DNA from: Algoriphagus yeomjeoni
Lineage (GTDB): Bacteria; Bacteroidota; Bacteroidia; Cytophagales; Cyclobacteriaceae
Length of the DNA: 44,494 bases
Assembly: GCF_003259505.1 (NCBI RefSeq)
Contig: NZ_QLLK01000018.1
Span: 1 to 44,494, forward strand
Direction: 5' to 3'
In this document: piece after piece, positions 1 through 7,560 of the stretch
Layout: every line of letters starts with the position of its first letter
How positions within the stretch are numbered: the first letter of the stretch is position 1
Notes under the pieces: model-generated
Database searches by the model: none
What the model was told of the DNA's origin: nothing
What the model saw: only the letters and a program-made list of their open reading frames with translations
Translations under genes and position numbers: made by a program

Positions 1-6
1 CAATTT

Positions 7-113
7 AGGCGGCCTAGCGCAGGGGTCCCACCTCTTCCCATCCCGAACAGAGAAGTTAAGCCCTGCAGCGCCGATGGTACTGGGGTTACACCCGGGAGAG
101 TAGGTCGCCGCCT
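7..113 (+). rRNA. rrf: 5S ribosomal RNA
   Basis: This is the 5S rRNA of the large ribosomal subunit. The 5' strand AGGCGGC (7-13) is the exact complement of GCCGCCT (107-113), forming helix I. The conserved interior is present: CCACCTCTTCCCATCCCGAA in the helix III region, AGAGAAGTTAAGCCC, and GCCGATGGTACTG, followed by GGGAGAGTAGGTCGCCGCC. The length of about 107 nt fits bacterial 5S. It lies six bases from the window start, so the 16S and 23S genes are presumably just outside to the left. A strong terminator follows directly, marking the end of the rRNA operon. The end positions are set by the terminal helix and may be off by one or two bases. Confidence 0.95.
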
Positions 114-122
114 CATTTATTC

Positions 123-160
123 AAAAGCCAGTCCCGATATCCTTCGGGACTGGCTTTTTT
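123..160 (+). terminator. rho-independent terminator of the rRNA operon
   Basis: An 11-bp stem starts with GCCAGTCCCGA (127-137) and closes with TCGGGACTGGC (144-154) around a six-base loop. A run of six T follows. It starts 10 bases after the 5S rRNA. Confidence 0.93.
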
Positions 161-470
161 GCGTTACCCCCTGTTTTGGTAAGTGAATACAAAACCCGGA
201 AGAACAGCCAACCATAGGAATCCAATGCAGCTTCATTTATCCTCAGCCCGATGGTTAATTCCATTGGGTTTTGGTTTTATATACTTTTTTGTATGCCAAC
301 TCATTCATTTATTAAGGTCAATACCTCATTTTTAAGGCAAAAGCCAGCTGTTAGAACTGGCTTTTAGTGGCTTAGACTTTAAGAAAAACTATTTATTATT
401 GGGTAAAATAGAGGCTGATGATGTTTCTCAATTTGGTCAAAATTTAGGAGAAGGCTATTCATGCTTCAGG
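161..470. other. intergenic region, no gene seen
   Basis: I see no convincing reading frame in these 310 bases. The only structure is a second hairpin at 339-365 (AAAAGCCAG / CTGGCTTTT, 9 bp, nine-base loop). It is symmetrical enough to end transcription from either side, including the minus-strand DinB-like gene whose stop lies at 471. Its stem shares the AAAAGCCAG core with the rRNA terminator. Confidence 0.5.
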
Positions 471-920
471 TTATTCCCAGATTCCGAACTGTTTGAAATG
501 ATGCTTAAAGTGCTTTGGGTGAAATATTTCCCACTCTTCATAAGTTAGAGAGCTGAACCTTGGGTGAACAGTTGTTGCATGAGGATCAAGTTCAAAGTAG
601 GTATTATAAGCTTTTATGCTAGCTATGAGTTGTTGTTTCGCTTCATCTAGGTTGGAACTTCGTAGAGGCATTAAGTCACCAGCCTTCAAGCCAGGCGCTT
701 TTATACCTATAGGAAATTCCATTGGACTTTCTAAAAGTGCTGTTTTCTGGAATTTTTGCTTTTCACTCAACTCAAACTCAGGAATCTTTAAACGGTTGTA
801 TGAAATCTTCACAGTGATGGTTAGGTGCTCAACCATATGCTGTGGTGTCATAATTCCAAATAAGGGTACTTTATCATTTTCTAATTTCTGTAACTTTTTG
901 TCAATCTGGTTTGGGTCCAT
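471..920 (-). CDS. DUF1569 / DinB-like protein
   Basis: The 149-residue protein looks like the DUF1569 branch of the DinB/YfiT four-helix superfamily, whose members are putative metal-dependent enzymes. The typical motifs are visible: TPQHMVEHL (H28, H32), HPRFSSLTYEEW (H119), and the C-terminal HPKHFKHHFKQFG with H137, H140 and H141. These histidines would supply the metal triad. There is no signal peptide, so it should be cytosolic. The ATG at 918-920 is the only sensible start. It lies downstream of nrdA on the same strand, but a terminator separates the two, so it is probably a separate or read-through unit. The substrate is unknown. Confidence 0.7.
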   Translation of the reverse strand: MDPNQIDKKLQKLENDKVPLFGIMTPQHMVEHLTITVKISYNRLKIPEFELSEKQKFQKTALLESPMEFPIGIKAPGLKAGDLMPLRSSNLDEAKQQLIASIKAYNTYFELDPHATTVHPRFSSLTYEEWEIFHPKHFKHHFKQFGIWE

Positions 921-947
921 GTTTTAGTGTTTATTTGGCAATAAGTT

Positions 948-980
948 ATAAAAAAAGCGCTTGATCTCTCAAACGCTTTC
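948..980 (-). terminator. terminator downstream of nrdA
   Basis: Read on the minus strand, AAAGCGTTTGA and TCAAGCGCTTT form an 11-bp stem with one G-U pair around a GAGA loop, followed by a T-rich stretch. It sits 25 bases after the nrdA stop and ends the nrdB-nrdA transcript. Confidence 0.85.
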
Positions 981-1004
981 TTGGTGATTCGTAAACTTTA
1001 TATT

Positions 1005-3404
1005 TTAGCTTCCACACATTTCGCAGTTATCTGGGTCATCTAGAGAACATGCAATAGCATCTTGTTTTTGTGATTTTACTTCAACAATTTCTTGCTGAGC
1101 CTTTTCAACTTTAGGCTCAAAACCAGTTTTGTCAAGCGTGAATTTGATAGCACTTGTTGCTGCTTGGGATCTTAAGTAATACATACCTGTTTTCAATCCT
1201 TTCTTCCAAGCGTAGAAATGCATAGAAGTTAACTTACCAAAATTCGGATCCTGCATGAATACGTTCATACTTTGAGACTGACAGATATACGCTCCACGAT
1301 CTGCAGACAAGTCAATGATGACCTTCTGGGAGATTTCCCAAACTGTTTTGTATATATCTTTTATGTGCTGTGGAATCCCAGGTAGGTTTTGTACCGAACC
1401 ATTGGTGGAAATAAGGCGATTTCTCATGGTATCATCCCACAGACCTAATGCTATTAAGTCTTTCATCAAATGCTTATTAACAATAATGAACTCACCTGAT
1501 AGGGTTCTTCTAGTGTAGATATTAGAAGTGTATGGCTCAAAGCACTCGTTGTTGCCTAAGATCTGAGAGGTAGAAGCAGTTGGCATCGGAGCCATCAACA
1601 GAGAGTTTCTCATGCCATACTTCTTTATCTTCTCTTTTACCTCAGCCCAGTTCCATCTTCCTGACTTTGGTTTTACTCCCCAAAGGTCGAATTGTAACTC
1701 ACCTTTAGAAGCTGGAGAACCTTCATATGTTTCATAAGTTCCTTGAACTTTAGCTAACTCCATAGAGGTTTCAACTGCGGCAAAGTACATTGTCTCGAAG
1801 ATATCCTCATTCAGACCTTTTGCTTCAGGAGATTCAAAAGGCATTCTGAGCATAATGAATGCATCAGCTAGACCTTGAATGCCCAATCCTATTGGACGAT
1901 GACGGAAGTTTGATTTCCTAGCTTCTTCTACTGGGTAGTAGTTTACATCGATAACCTTATTTAGGTTTTTGGTAGCAACCTTAGTGATTTCGTAGAGTTT
2001 TTGATGATCAAAGAATAATTTCCCATCAGGACCTGAGGTTACAAACTTCGGTAGCGCTATTGATGCCAAGTTACATACTGCTACTTCGTCTGGTGCTGTA
2101 TATTCAATAATCTCTGTACACAGGTTGGATGACTTGATCGTACCAAGATTCTTTTGGTTTGACTTACCATTTGCAGCATCTTTATAGAGCATGTACGGAG
2201 TACCAGTCTCGATTTGAGATTCCAATACTTCAAACCAAAGCTCTTGTGCTTTGATAGTTTCACGAGCTTTGCCTTCACGCTCATATTTTTCATAAAGTCT
2301 CTCGAATTCCTCTCCGTGACAATCAGAAAGTCCCGGTGCCTCATGAGGGCAAAACAATGACCACTCTAAGTTTTGCTCAACACGCTTCATAAATAGATCC
2401 GGGATCCAAAGTGCGTAGAACAAATCTCTAGCTCGCATTTCTTCTTTTCCATGATTTCTTTTTAACTCCAAGAAATCTTTGATATCAGCGTGCCAAGGCT
2501 CGAGGTAAATCGCAAAACTTCCTTTTCGTTTTCCTCCGCCTTGATCCACATAGCGGGCTGTCATATCGAAGTTTCTCAACATTGGCACAATACCATTGGA
2601 AACGCCGTTCGTGCCTTTGATATAGGATCCTTTCGCTCTTACGTGGTGGATGGAAAGTCCAATACCGCCAGCGGATTGAGAAATCTTAGCACATTGCTTT
2701 AAGGTATCATATATCCCATCAATGCTATCATCCTTCATAGTAAGCAAGAAACAAGAGGAAAGCTGAGGCTTAGGAGTACCAGCGTTGAAAAGGGTAGGAG
2801 TCGCATGAGTAAACCACCTCTCAGAAAGAAGGTTGTAAGTTTCAATTACTGATTCCATATCCTCTTTGTGGATCCCAACGGCCACTCTCATTAACATATG
2901 CTGAGGACGTTCAACAACTTTTCCATTCAAGCGAATCAAGTAACTTCTCTCCAAAGTCTTGAATCCAAAATAATCATACCCAAAATCCCTTTTGTAATCA
3001 ATCGCTGAATCTAGTTTCGCAGCATTGTTCTTTATGATACCATATACCTCTGGATCCAACAAGGCTGCATTTTCGTCAGTCTTTGGATTCACGTGAGTAT
3101 ACAGTCTTTTCATTGTGTTTGAAAAAGACTGGCTAGTAGTTTTATGAAGATTGGAGATGGCAATTCTTGCTGCTAAGATTGCATAATCTGGATGCTTCAC
3201 TGTCAGGGATGCACAAACTTCAGCAGCTAGATTGTCTAGCTCAGTAGTTGATACACCGTCATAAAGTCCATCGATTACCTTTTTGGCAACATCAATTGGC
3301 TGAATGAATTTTGAATCTAGCTCGTAGCAAAGGTTCTCAATTCTTGCCGTGATTTTATCGAATCGTACTGATTCGCGTCTTCCGTCTCTTTTTAATACTA
3401 GCAT
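1005..3404 (-). CDS. nrdA: class Ia ribonucleoside-diphosphate reductase, alpha subunit (eukaryote-like)
   Basis: This is the large catalytic subunit that reduces ribonucleoside diphosphates to deoxyribonucleotides, using the radical made by NrdB (next gene upstream). At 799 residues it has full length. An N-terminal ATP-cone (about 1-90) suggests dATP feedback control. The active-site cysteines are C218 (SSCFLL), C429 in NLCTE with N427 and E431, and C444 (VAVCNLAS). The radical-path tyrosine region is near the C-terminal third. The tail carries the redox pair C794-x2-C797 (ending NCEMCGS). C218/C429/C444 are also the mouse R1 numbers, and the tail resembles human RRM1, so this belongs to the eukaryote-like group known in Bacteroidota. 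It is co-transcribed with nrdB across a 40-base gap. Nothing appears broken. Confidence 0.97.
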   Translation of the reverse strand: MLVLKRDGRRESVRFDKITARIENLCYELDSKFIQPIDVAKKVIDGLYDGVSTTELDNLAAEVCASLTVKHPDYAILAARIAISNLHKTTSQSFSNTMKRLYTHVNPKTDENAALLDPEVYGIIKNNAAKLDSAIDYKRDFGYDYFGFKTLERSYLIRLNGKVVERPQHMLMRVAVGIHKEDMESVIETYNLLSERWFTHATPTLFNAGTPKPQLSSCFLLTMKDDSIDGIYDTLKQCAKISQSAGGIGLSIHHVRAKGSYIKGTNGVSNGIVPMLRNFDMTARYVDQGGGKRKGSFAIYLEPWHADIKDFLELKRNHGKEEMRARDLFYALWIPDLFMKRVEQNLEWSLFCPHEAPGLSDCHGEEFERLYEKYEREGKARETIKAQELWFEVLESQIETGTPYMLYKDAANGKSNQKNLGTIKSSNLCTEIIEYTAPDEVAVCNLASIALPKFVTSGPDGKLFFDHQKLYEITKVATKNLNKVIDVNYYPVEEARKSNFRHRPIGLGIQGLADAFIMLRMPFESPEAKGLNEDIFETMYFAAVETSMELAKVQGTYETYEGSPASKGELQFDLWGVKPKSGRWNWAEVKEKIKKYGMRNSLLMAPMPTASTSQILGNNECFEPYTSNIYTRRTLSGEFIIVNKHLMKDLIALGLWDDTMRNRLISTNGSVQNLPGIPQHIKDIYKTVWEISQKVIIDLSADRGAYICQSQSMNVFMQDPNFGKLTSMHFYAWKKGLKTGMYYLRSQAATSAIKFTLDKTGFEPKVEKAQQEIVEVKSQKQDAIACSLDDPDNCEMCGS

Positions 3405-3444
3405 TTCTTTGGGATTTTTAGGTTGATGGAAAAGTTTGGATTAA

Positions 3445-4425
3445 TTAGAAGTCCTCACCAATGGAGAATCTTGGTGAATCGTCTGACCCTTCAGTTGTTT
3501 TCATTACTCCTGCTTTTTGGTAGTCTCCCACTCTTTTCTCGAAGAAATTGGTTTTACCCTGAAGGGAGATCATATCCATGAAGTCAAAAGGATTTGTGCT
3601 ATTCCATATTTTATCGCACTCTAGTTCATCAAGCAATCTATCTGCTACAAACTCTATGTATTGACACATCAGGTCTGAATTCATACCTATAAGTCTTACA
3701 GGTAGCGCATCAGTGACAAATTCTTTTTCGATCTCAACTGCATCTCTAATAATCTCTCTTACCGTCTCTTTTGGTAATTGATTATTCAAATGCTGTGTGT
3801 ATAAATGACAAGCAAAGTCACAGTGTAGTCCTTCGTCTCTAGAAATTAGCTCGTTAGAAAAGGTAAGACCTGGCATCAATCCTCTTTTCTTAAGCCAGAA
3901 AATAGAACAAAAAGAACCAGAGAAGAAGATTCCTTCTACCGCAGCAAAAGCGATGAGTCTCTCTTGGAAGTTTCCATTATCTATCCATCTCAAAGCCCAG
4001 TCTGCCTTTTTCTTTACACAGTCAATATGTTCGATTGCATTAAGCAATTTGTCTCGCTCAGACGCATCTTTTATATAAGTATCGATAAGAAGACTGTATG
4101 TTTCAGAATGGATGTTTTCCATCGCGATCTGAAAACCGTAGAAAAACTTTGCTTCAGTATATTGAACCTCAGAAACAAAGTGCTCAGCTAGATTTTCATT
4201 TACAATTCCGTCACTTGCTGCGAAAAACGCAAGAACATGAGATATGAAGTGACGCTCACCATCATTCAATGCTTTCCAGTCAACCATATCCTGACCTAAG
4301 TCAATCTCTTCAGCTGTCCAAAAACTAGCTTCGGCTTTCTTGTAATACTGCCAAATATCGTTGTGTTGAATTGGGAATAAAACAAAGCGATTCTTATTCT
4401 CTTCTAATATTGGTTCGTACTGCAT
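3445..4425 (-). CDS. nrdB: class Ia ribonucleoside-diphosphate reductase, beta subunit
   Basis: This is the small radical-generating subunit of ribonucleotide reductase, partner of NrdA. By alignment to mouse R2, the metal ligands are D72 (AASDG), E103 and H106 (MENIHSE), E164 (VEG), and E198 and H201 (RDEGLH). The radical tyrosine is Y110 in the HSETYSLLIDTYI context, which is close to eukaryotic R2. All ligands are present, so a diiron-tyrosyl enzyme is expected rather than the metal-free or Mn-only variants. The 326-residue length is normal for short bacterial forms without the eukaryotic N-terminal extension. It is the first gene of the nrdB-nrdA operon, which has a long leader with two hairpins. 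Confidence 0.97.
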   Translation of the reverse strand: MQYEPILEENKNRFVLFPIQHNDIWQYYKKAEASFWTAEEIDLGQDMVDWKALNDGERHFISHVLAFFAASDGIVNENLAEHFVSEVQYTEAKFFYGFQIAMENIHSETYSLLIDTYIKDASERDKLLNAIEHIDCVKKKADWALRWIDNGNFQERLIAFAAVEGIFFSGSFCSIFWLKKRGLMPGLTFSNELISRDEGLHCDFACHLYTQHLNNQLPKETVREIIRDAVEIEKEFVTDALPVRLIGMNSDLMCQYIEFVADRLLDELECDKIWNSTNPFDFMDMISLQGKTNFFEKRVGDYQKAGVMKTTEGSDDSPRFSIGEDF

Positions 4426-4470
4426 GCTACTTGGTTAGTTAATCGTAATGGAGTAATGCTTATATAATGG

Positions 4471-4521
4471 TATCCCAAAAGGATTTGGGATAAGAAAGGC
4501 TGCCTTTTTAGAACAGCCTTT
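4471..4521 (-). promoter_or_regulatory. tandem hairpins in the nrdB leader
   Basis: Two stem-loops lie 46-96 bases upstream of the nrdB start. TATCCCAAA/TTTGGGATA (4471-4479/4484-4492) is a 9-bp stem with a four-base loop. AAAGGCTG/CAGCCTTT (4495-4502/4514-4521) is an 8-bp stem. They are two bases apart. No clear U-run follows either one on the minus strand, so a plain terminator is not obvious. A role in leader control of nrdBA is inference. Confidence 0.45.
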
Positions 4522-5005
4522 GAGCAAATATGTGAATCAAAATCGGGAAATAAAACCTGTGAAGTTACTCTTTAAGGCCTTTTCTGAACGAAAGTCAAAA
4601 AGTATATAAAACATATAATATCAATTAGTTAGGCATATTCAAATATAGCTTTTGATTAATTGATTGGCTTGTTTTTAGGGGTTTGAAAAAAAATCAAATA
4701 ATTTTGAAAAAGATTTTCAACCAAAATTCAAGACTGAAATTGAACTTTATTCAAGTATTTTGGATAAATAATTTTGCACTTCAATATTTTGATGATCAAT
4801 ATGTTGAGTAAAAATTACCGAAAATTTCCCCAATGATTTATCAATAAAATTGCCTTTTGTTTCGGAATTTTTAAGTTGGAATTATTTAAAAGATGACGAA
4901 ATGCAAAGTTTGCCTTTAAAGCGGAAATAATATTTCTGAAGCCTGTTTTTTTGTTTCAATCAACTTTCCTATATTTGCACTCCGATTTCAAAAGAATCAA
5001 GAACT
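4522..5005. other. long AT-rich divergent intergenic region between nrdB and rplU
   Basis: No gene is seen in about 480 bases. It holds the rplU promoter at its right end. A minus-strand TAnnTTTG match (complement at 4640-4647) could be the -7 box of nrdB and would give a leader of about 200 nt. No CAAA partner is visible at the expected -33 spacing, so this assignment is weak. I found no convincing NrdR-box pair. Confidence 0.45.
4950..4977 (+). promoter_or_regulatory. Bacteroidota-type promoter of rplU-rpmA
   Basis: TTTG (4950-4953) and TATATTTG (4970-4977) match the -33 and -7 elements of the Bacteroidota housekeeping sigma factor (TTTG / TAnnTTTG), with 16 bases between them. That places the transcript start near 4984, about 20 bases before the rplU ATG. 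Confidence 0.7.
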
Positions 5006-5317
5006 ATGTACGCAATTGTAAACATCGCAGGAAAGCAGTTCAAAGTAACGAAAGATCAGTTTGTCTACGCTCCTAAGCTAGATTTAGAAACTGGCGCTTC
5101 CATCGACTTCGACCAGGTACTATTAGCTGAGGCTGATGGAACTGTGTCTGTAGGCGCTCCCCTTTTGGCTGGAGCAAAGGTATCTGGGAAGGTCCTAGAT
5201 CATGTAAAAGGTGATAAAGTCATCGTCTTCAAAAAGAAGCGTCGTAAGGGCTACAAAAAGAAGAACGGTCACAGACAAGATTTCACCAAAGTTTTGATAG
5301 AAAGTATTACACTCTAA
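5006..5317 (+). CDS. rplU: 50S ribosomal protein L21
   Basis: This 103-residue protein of the large ribosomal subunit binds 23S rRNA domain V/VI together with L20. The family pattern is clear: N-terminal MYAIVNIAGKQFKV, the central VGAPLLAGAKVSGKVL strand pair, and the basic KKKRRKGYKKKNGHRQ segment (about 76-92) that contacts RNA, ending in a short strand. The length is usual for L21. It is the first gene of a two-gene operon with rpmA, 34 bases apart, driven by the promoter just upstream. The ATG is the only start consistent with the conserved N-terminus. Confidence 0.98.
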   Translation: MYAIVNIAGKQFKVTKDQFVYAPKLDLETGASIDFDQVLLAEADGTVSVGAPLLAGAKVSGKVLDHVKGDKVIVFKKKRRKGYKKKNGHRQDFTKVLIESITL

Positions 5318-5351
5318 GTTTTCTTTTCGAAGACTATAAAAGAATAAAACC

Positions 5352-5612
5352 ATGGCACATAAGAAAGGCGTCGGTAGTTCCAGAAACGGTAGAGACTCTC
5401 AATCTAAGAGATTGGGTGTTAAAAAATTTGGTGGCGAAGTAGTAATCGCCGGTAATATCATCGTAAGACAAAGAGGTACTAAGCATCACCCAGGTGAGAA
5501 TGTAGGACTTGGTAAAGATCATACGTTGTTCGCAACATCTGATGGTGTAGTTACCTTCAGAAAGAAATTTGATGGCAGATCATACGTAAGCGTATTGCCA
5601 GCTGAAGCTTAA
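5352..5612 (+). CDS. rpmA: 50S ribosomal protein L27
   Basis: This 86-residue L27 of the large subunit has an N-terminal tail that reaches the peptidyl-transferase centre. It begins directly with MAHKKG-x-GSSRNGRDS, the mature-type terminus. The Firmicutes-type leader that needs cleavage is therefore absent. The core GGE-VVIAGNIIVRQRGTK and the HPGENVGLGKDHTLFA segment are intact. It is the second gene of the rplU-rpmA operon, followed by a strong terminator about 20 bases after the stop. Confidence 0.98.
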   Translation: MAHKKGVGSSRNGRDSQSKRLGVKKFGGEVVIAGNIIVRQRGTKHHPGENVGLGKDHTLFATSDGVVTFRKKFDGRSYVSVLPAEA

Positions 5613-5633
5613 CATAAGCAATCAACCAACACT

Positions 5634-5664
5634 AAAAGCTCCTTCATTCAAAGGAGCTTTTTTT
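5634..5664 (+). terminator. rho-independent terminator of rplU-rpmA
   Basis: AAAGCTCCTT (5635-5644) pairs with AAGGAGCTTT (5651-5660) around a six-base loop, followed by a T run. Confidence 0.92.
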
Positions 5665-5876
5665 GTGATTTTTTTTAGCCACAAAGCCCGAAATGAATTC
5701 GTAAAGAGTGCCTTCTGCCTTTGTGCCAATTGAGTAGATGATGAGATTTTAAAAAGTACAATACTTTCCAATAACATCGCATGTGTATTGGAAGGTTGCT
5801 TTAAAACTTAGGACTTGGAACAAAAGCGCTTAAGCATTGAAAAAGTAACTTAACTAACTCAAGGTATATTATCATA
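5665..5876. other. intergenic stretch, nothing recognisable
   Basis: About 210 bases lie between the rpmA terminator and the terminator shared with the rhomboid operon. I see no reading frame, RNA gene or promoter match of note. Confidence 0.4.
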
Positions 5877-5879
5877 GAA

Positions 5880-5913
5880 AAGCCTGACTAATTATTAATT
5901 AGTCAGGCTTTTT
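5880..5913. terminator. bidirectional terminator at the end of the lipB-to-rhomboid operon
   Basis: A 14-bp perfect stem (AAGCCTGACTAATT / AATTAGTCAGGCTT) surrounds a three-base loop. T-rich flanks are present on both strands. On the minus strand it lies just after the rhomboid stop. On the plus strand it gives a second stop after rpmA. Confidence 0.88.
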
Positions 5914-5931
5914 ATAGAGATTTTCATTTTA

Positions 5932-6561
5932 TTAAAACGGTCTATAGCTCATTACCTCATCGATAAACGTCAAAGCACTGCTAGGGGAAACGATAAGAAT
6001 AAACACAATTCCAAAGATCGCTCCATACAAATGCGCATCATGATTGATAGCATCATCTTGATTTTTGCCTTTGAAATACGAGTACATTAGAAATAATACA
6101 CCCAATATAAATCCGGGTAAGCATAGAATCCCAAATAAACAAATATCCGAAAGTGGAAGGATGATAATACTTGCGAACACAGTGGCCGCTGTTCCCCCAG
6201 ATGCACCAAGCGCTCTGTAGTAGCTGTTATCCTGATTTTTCAGATAGGTTGGGATGTCCGAATTAATAATACCCAAAAGATAGAACAGGACATAAATTGC
6301 TCCGCCAAAAGGAACCCCAAACTTGTATGCTAATATTTGTTCGACCACTCCACCAAAGAAGTAGAAGGTGAACATGTTGAAGAAAAGATGGATGTAGTCT
6401 TTGTGGATGAATCCGGAAGTTATAAATCTATCCCATTGACCGTTTCTCTTGATTTTATATGGAATGAACATACAGCGTTCCATAAAGGCTGCATTATTGA
6501 TTCCATAGTAACTGCTTATTGCTGTGATAATAATCAGGACAACTGTAATTGATAACTCCAT
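5932..6561 (-). CDS. rhomboid family intramembrane serine protease
   Basis: This polytopic inner-membrane protease of 209 residues cleaves transmembrane helices of substrate proteins. The catalytic dyad is visible: S121 in GASGG and H177 in AHLYG. The H58-x3-N62 motif (HLFFN) stabilises the oxyanion. About six hydrophobic segments are present (about 3-20, 57-75, 83-102, 120-138, 141-162, 178-193), as in the minimal six-helix core. Its ATG directly abuts the stop of the upstream polyprenyl synthase gene, so it is the last gene of the minus-strand operon, in front of the bidirectional terminator. The substrate is unknown. Confidence 0.9.
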   Translation of the reverse strand: MELSITVVLIIITAISSYYGINNAAFMERCMFIPYKIKRNGQWDRFITSGFIHKDYIHLFFNMFTFYFFGGVVEQILAYKFGVPFGGAIYVLFYLLGIINSDIPTYLKNQDNSYYRALGASGGTAATVFASIIILPLSDICLFGILCLPGFILGVLFLMYSYFKGKNQDDAINHDAHLYGAIFGIVFILIVSPSSALTFIDEVMSYRPF

Positions 6562-7560
6562 TTATTTTTCTCTGTGAATTAGGTCCTGTGTGATTTTTTT
6601 GAGTTCAAGAAAATAGTCTTCGTTTTTAAAATGTATAGCATCATACTGGGAAAATCCAGCCTTGAAATAAGAATTCATTTTGGCTTCAGCTATCACTTTG
6701 ATGCCTAGCTTTTCATAAATTCCTTTTACAGCTTTTACTTTGTCTTCTTTATCAAAATCGGTTTGAGTGATCCAGTAGTTTAGTGCTTCTAAATCTTCAC
6801 CTTCAGCCAATTCTAAAGCTTTGATCAGCAGGAATGTCTTCTTATTTGAAATGATATCACCACCAACCTGTTTTCCGAATTTTGCCTGATCTGCAAAGAC
6901 ATCTAATAGGTCATCTTTAAGCTGAAAGCCCACGCCTACATTTACACCAAAATCATAAAGTTTCTGAGCATCTTCTTTATCGGCTCCGGCGAGCAAAGCA
7001 CCCAATTGCAGCGCAAAACCTAAGAGTACAGCTGTCTTTAAGCGGATCATATTCAGGTATTCCTCTTCCTGGACAGATTCCAAAGACTCAAAATTCATGT
7101 CGAACTGTTGTCCTTCGCATACTTCAGACGCTGTTTTGTTGAAGAGTCGTATGACTTCACCAAGCTTCTCTGCTTCAGTTGGCAAGAGTAAATCGTAGGC
7201 TTTGACTAGCATCACGTCCCCAGAAAGTATCGCGACGTTTTTGTTCCACTTTACATGCACAGCATCTTTTCCCCGTCTCAGCGGTGCATCGTCCATGATG
7301 TCGTCATGCATCAGGGTGAAATTGTGAAAAACTTCTACCGCTGCAGCCTGACTGAGGATTTCTTCTGGGTTGGATTTATAGATACCATAGGCCAATAAAC
7401 TAAGCAAAGGACGGATTCTCTTTCCGTCCAAGCTTAAAATATAAGTAATGGGATCATAAAGTTCTTGGGGTGTTTTTCCTAACTCTAAAGCACTTGGGAG
7501 GTTCTGGATGAATGTTTCCAGCTTACCTAATAACTCGTGCGCGTGGTTTTTTCTTGTCAT
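6562..7560 (-). CDS. polyprenyl (farnesyl/geranylgeranyl-type) diphosphate synthase
   Basis: This trans-isoprenyl diphosphate synthase condenses isopentenyl diphosphate with allylic diphosphates to make isoprenoid precursors. Both aspartate-rich motifs are intact: DDIMD at 86-90 followed by LRRG, and KDDLLD further on followed by FGKQVGGD. Phenylalanine at the fifth position before the first motif (F81) suggests a short product (C15-C20), but product length is inference. I chose the ATG at 7558-7560 (332 residues). An in-frame TTG three codons upstream is possible. The start lies inside the 3' end of rnr in another frame, a 38-base overlap, which implies translational coupling. The rhomboid gene follows with no gap. 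Confidence 0.92.
   Translation of the reverse strand: MTRKNHAHELLGKLETFIQNLPSALELGKTPQELYDPITYILSLDGKRIRPLLSLLAYGIYKSNPEEILSQAAAVEVFHNFTLMHDDIMDDAPLRRGKDAVHVKWNKNVAILSGDVMLVKAYDLLLPTEAEKLGEVIRLFNKTASEVCEGQQFDMNFESLESVQEEEYLNMIRLKTAVLLGFALQLGALLAGADKEDAQKLYDFGVNVGVGFQLKDDLLDVFADQAKFGKQVGGDIISNKKTFLLIKALELAEGEDLEALNYWITQTDFDKEDKVKAVKGIYEKLGIKVIAEAKMNSYFKAGFSQYDAIHFKNEDYFLELKKITQDLIHREK

Noticed and set aside
616..927. Plus-strand open frame of about 100 codons over the DinB-like gene
   Set aside because: It is antisense to a gene with a clear protein family and its translation shows no domain; it is a frame shadow.
4560..4660. NrdR boxes upstream of nrdB
   Set aside because: The AT-rich ATATAA strings there do not form two spaced copies of the 16-base NrdR consensus.
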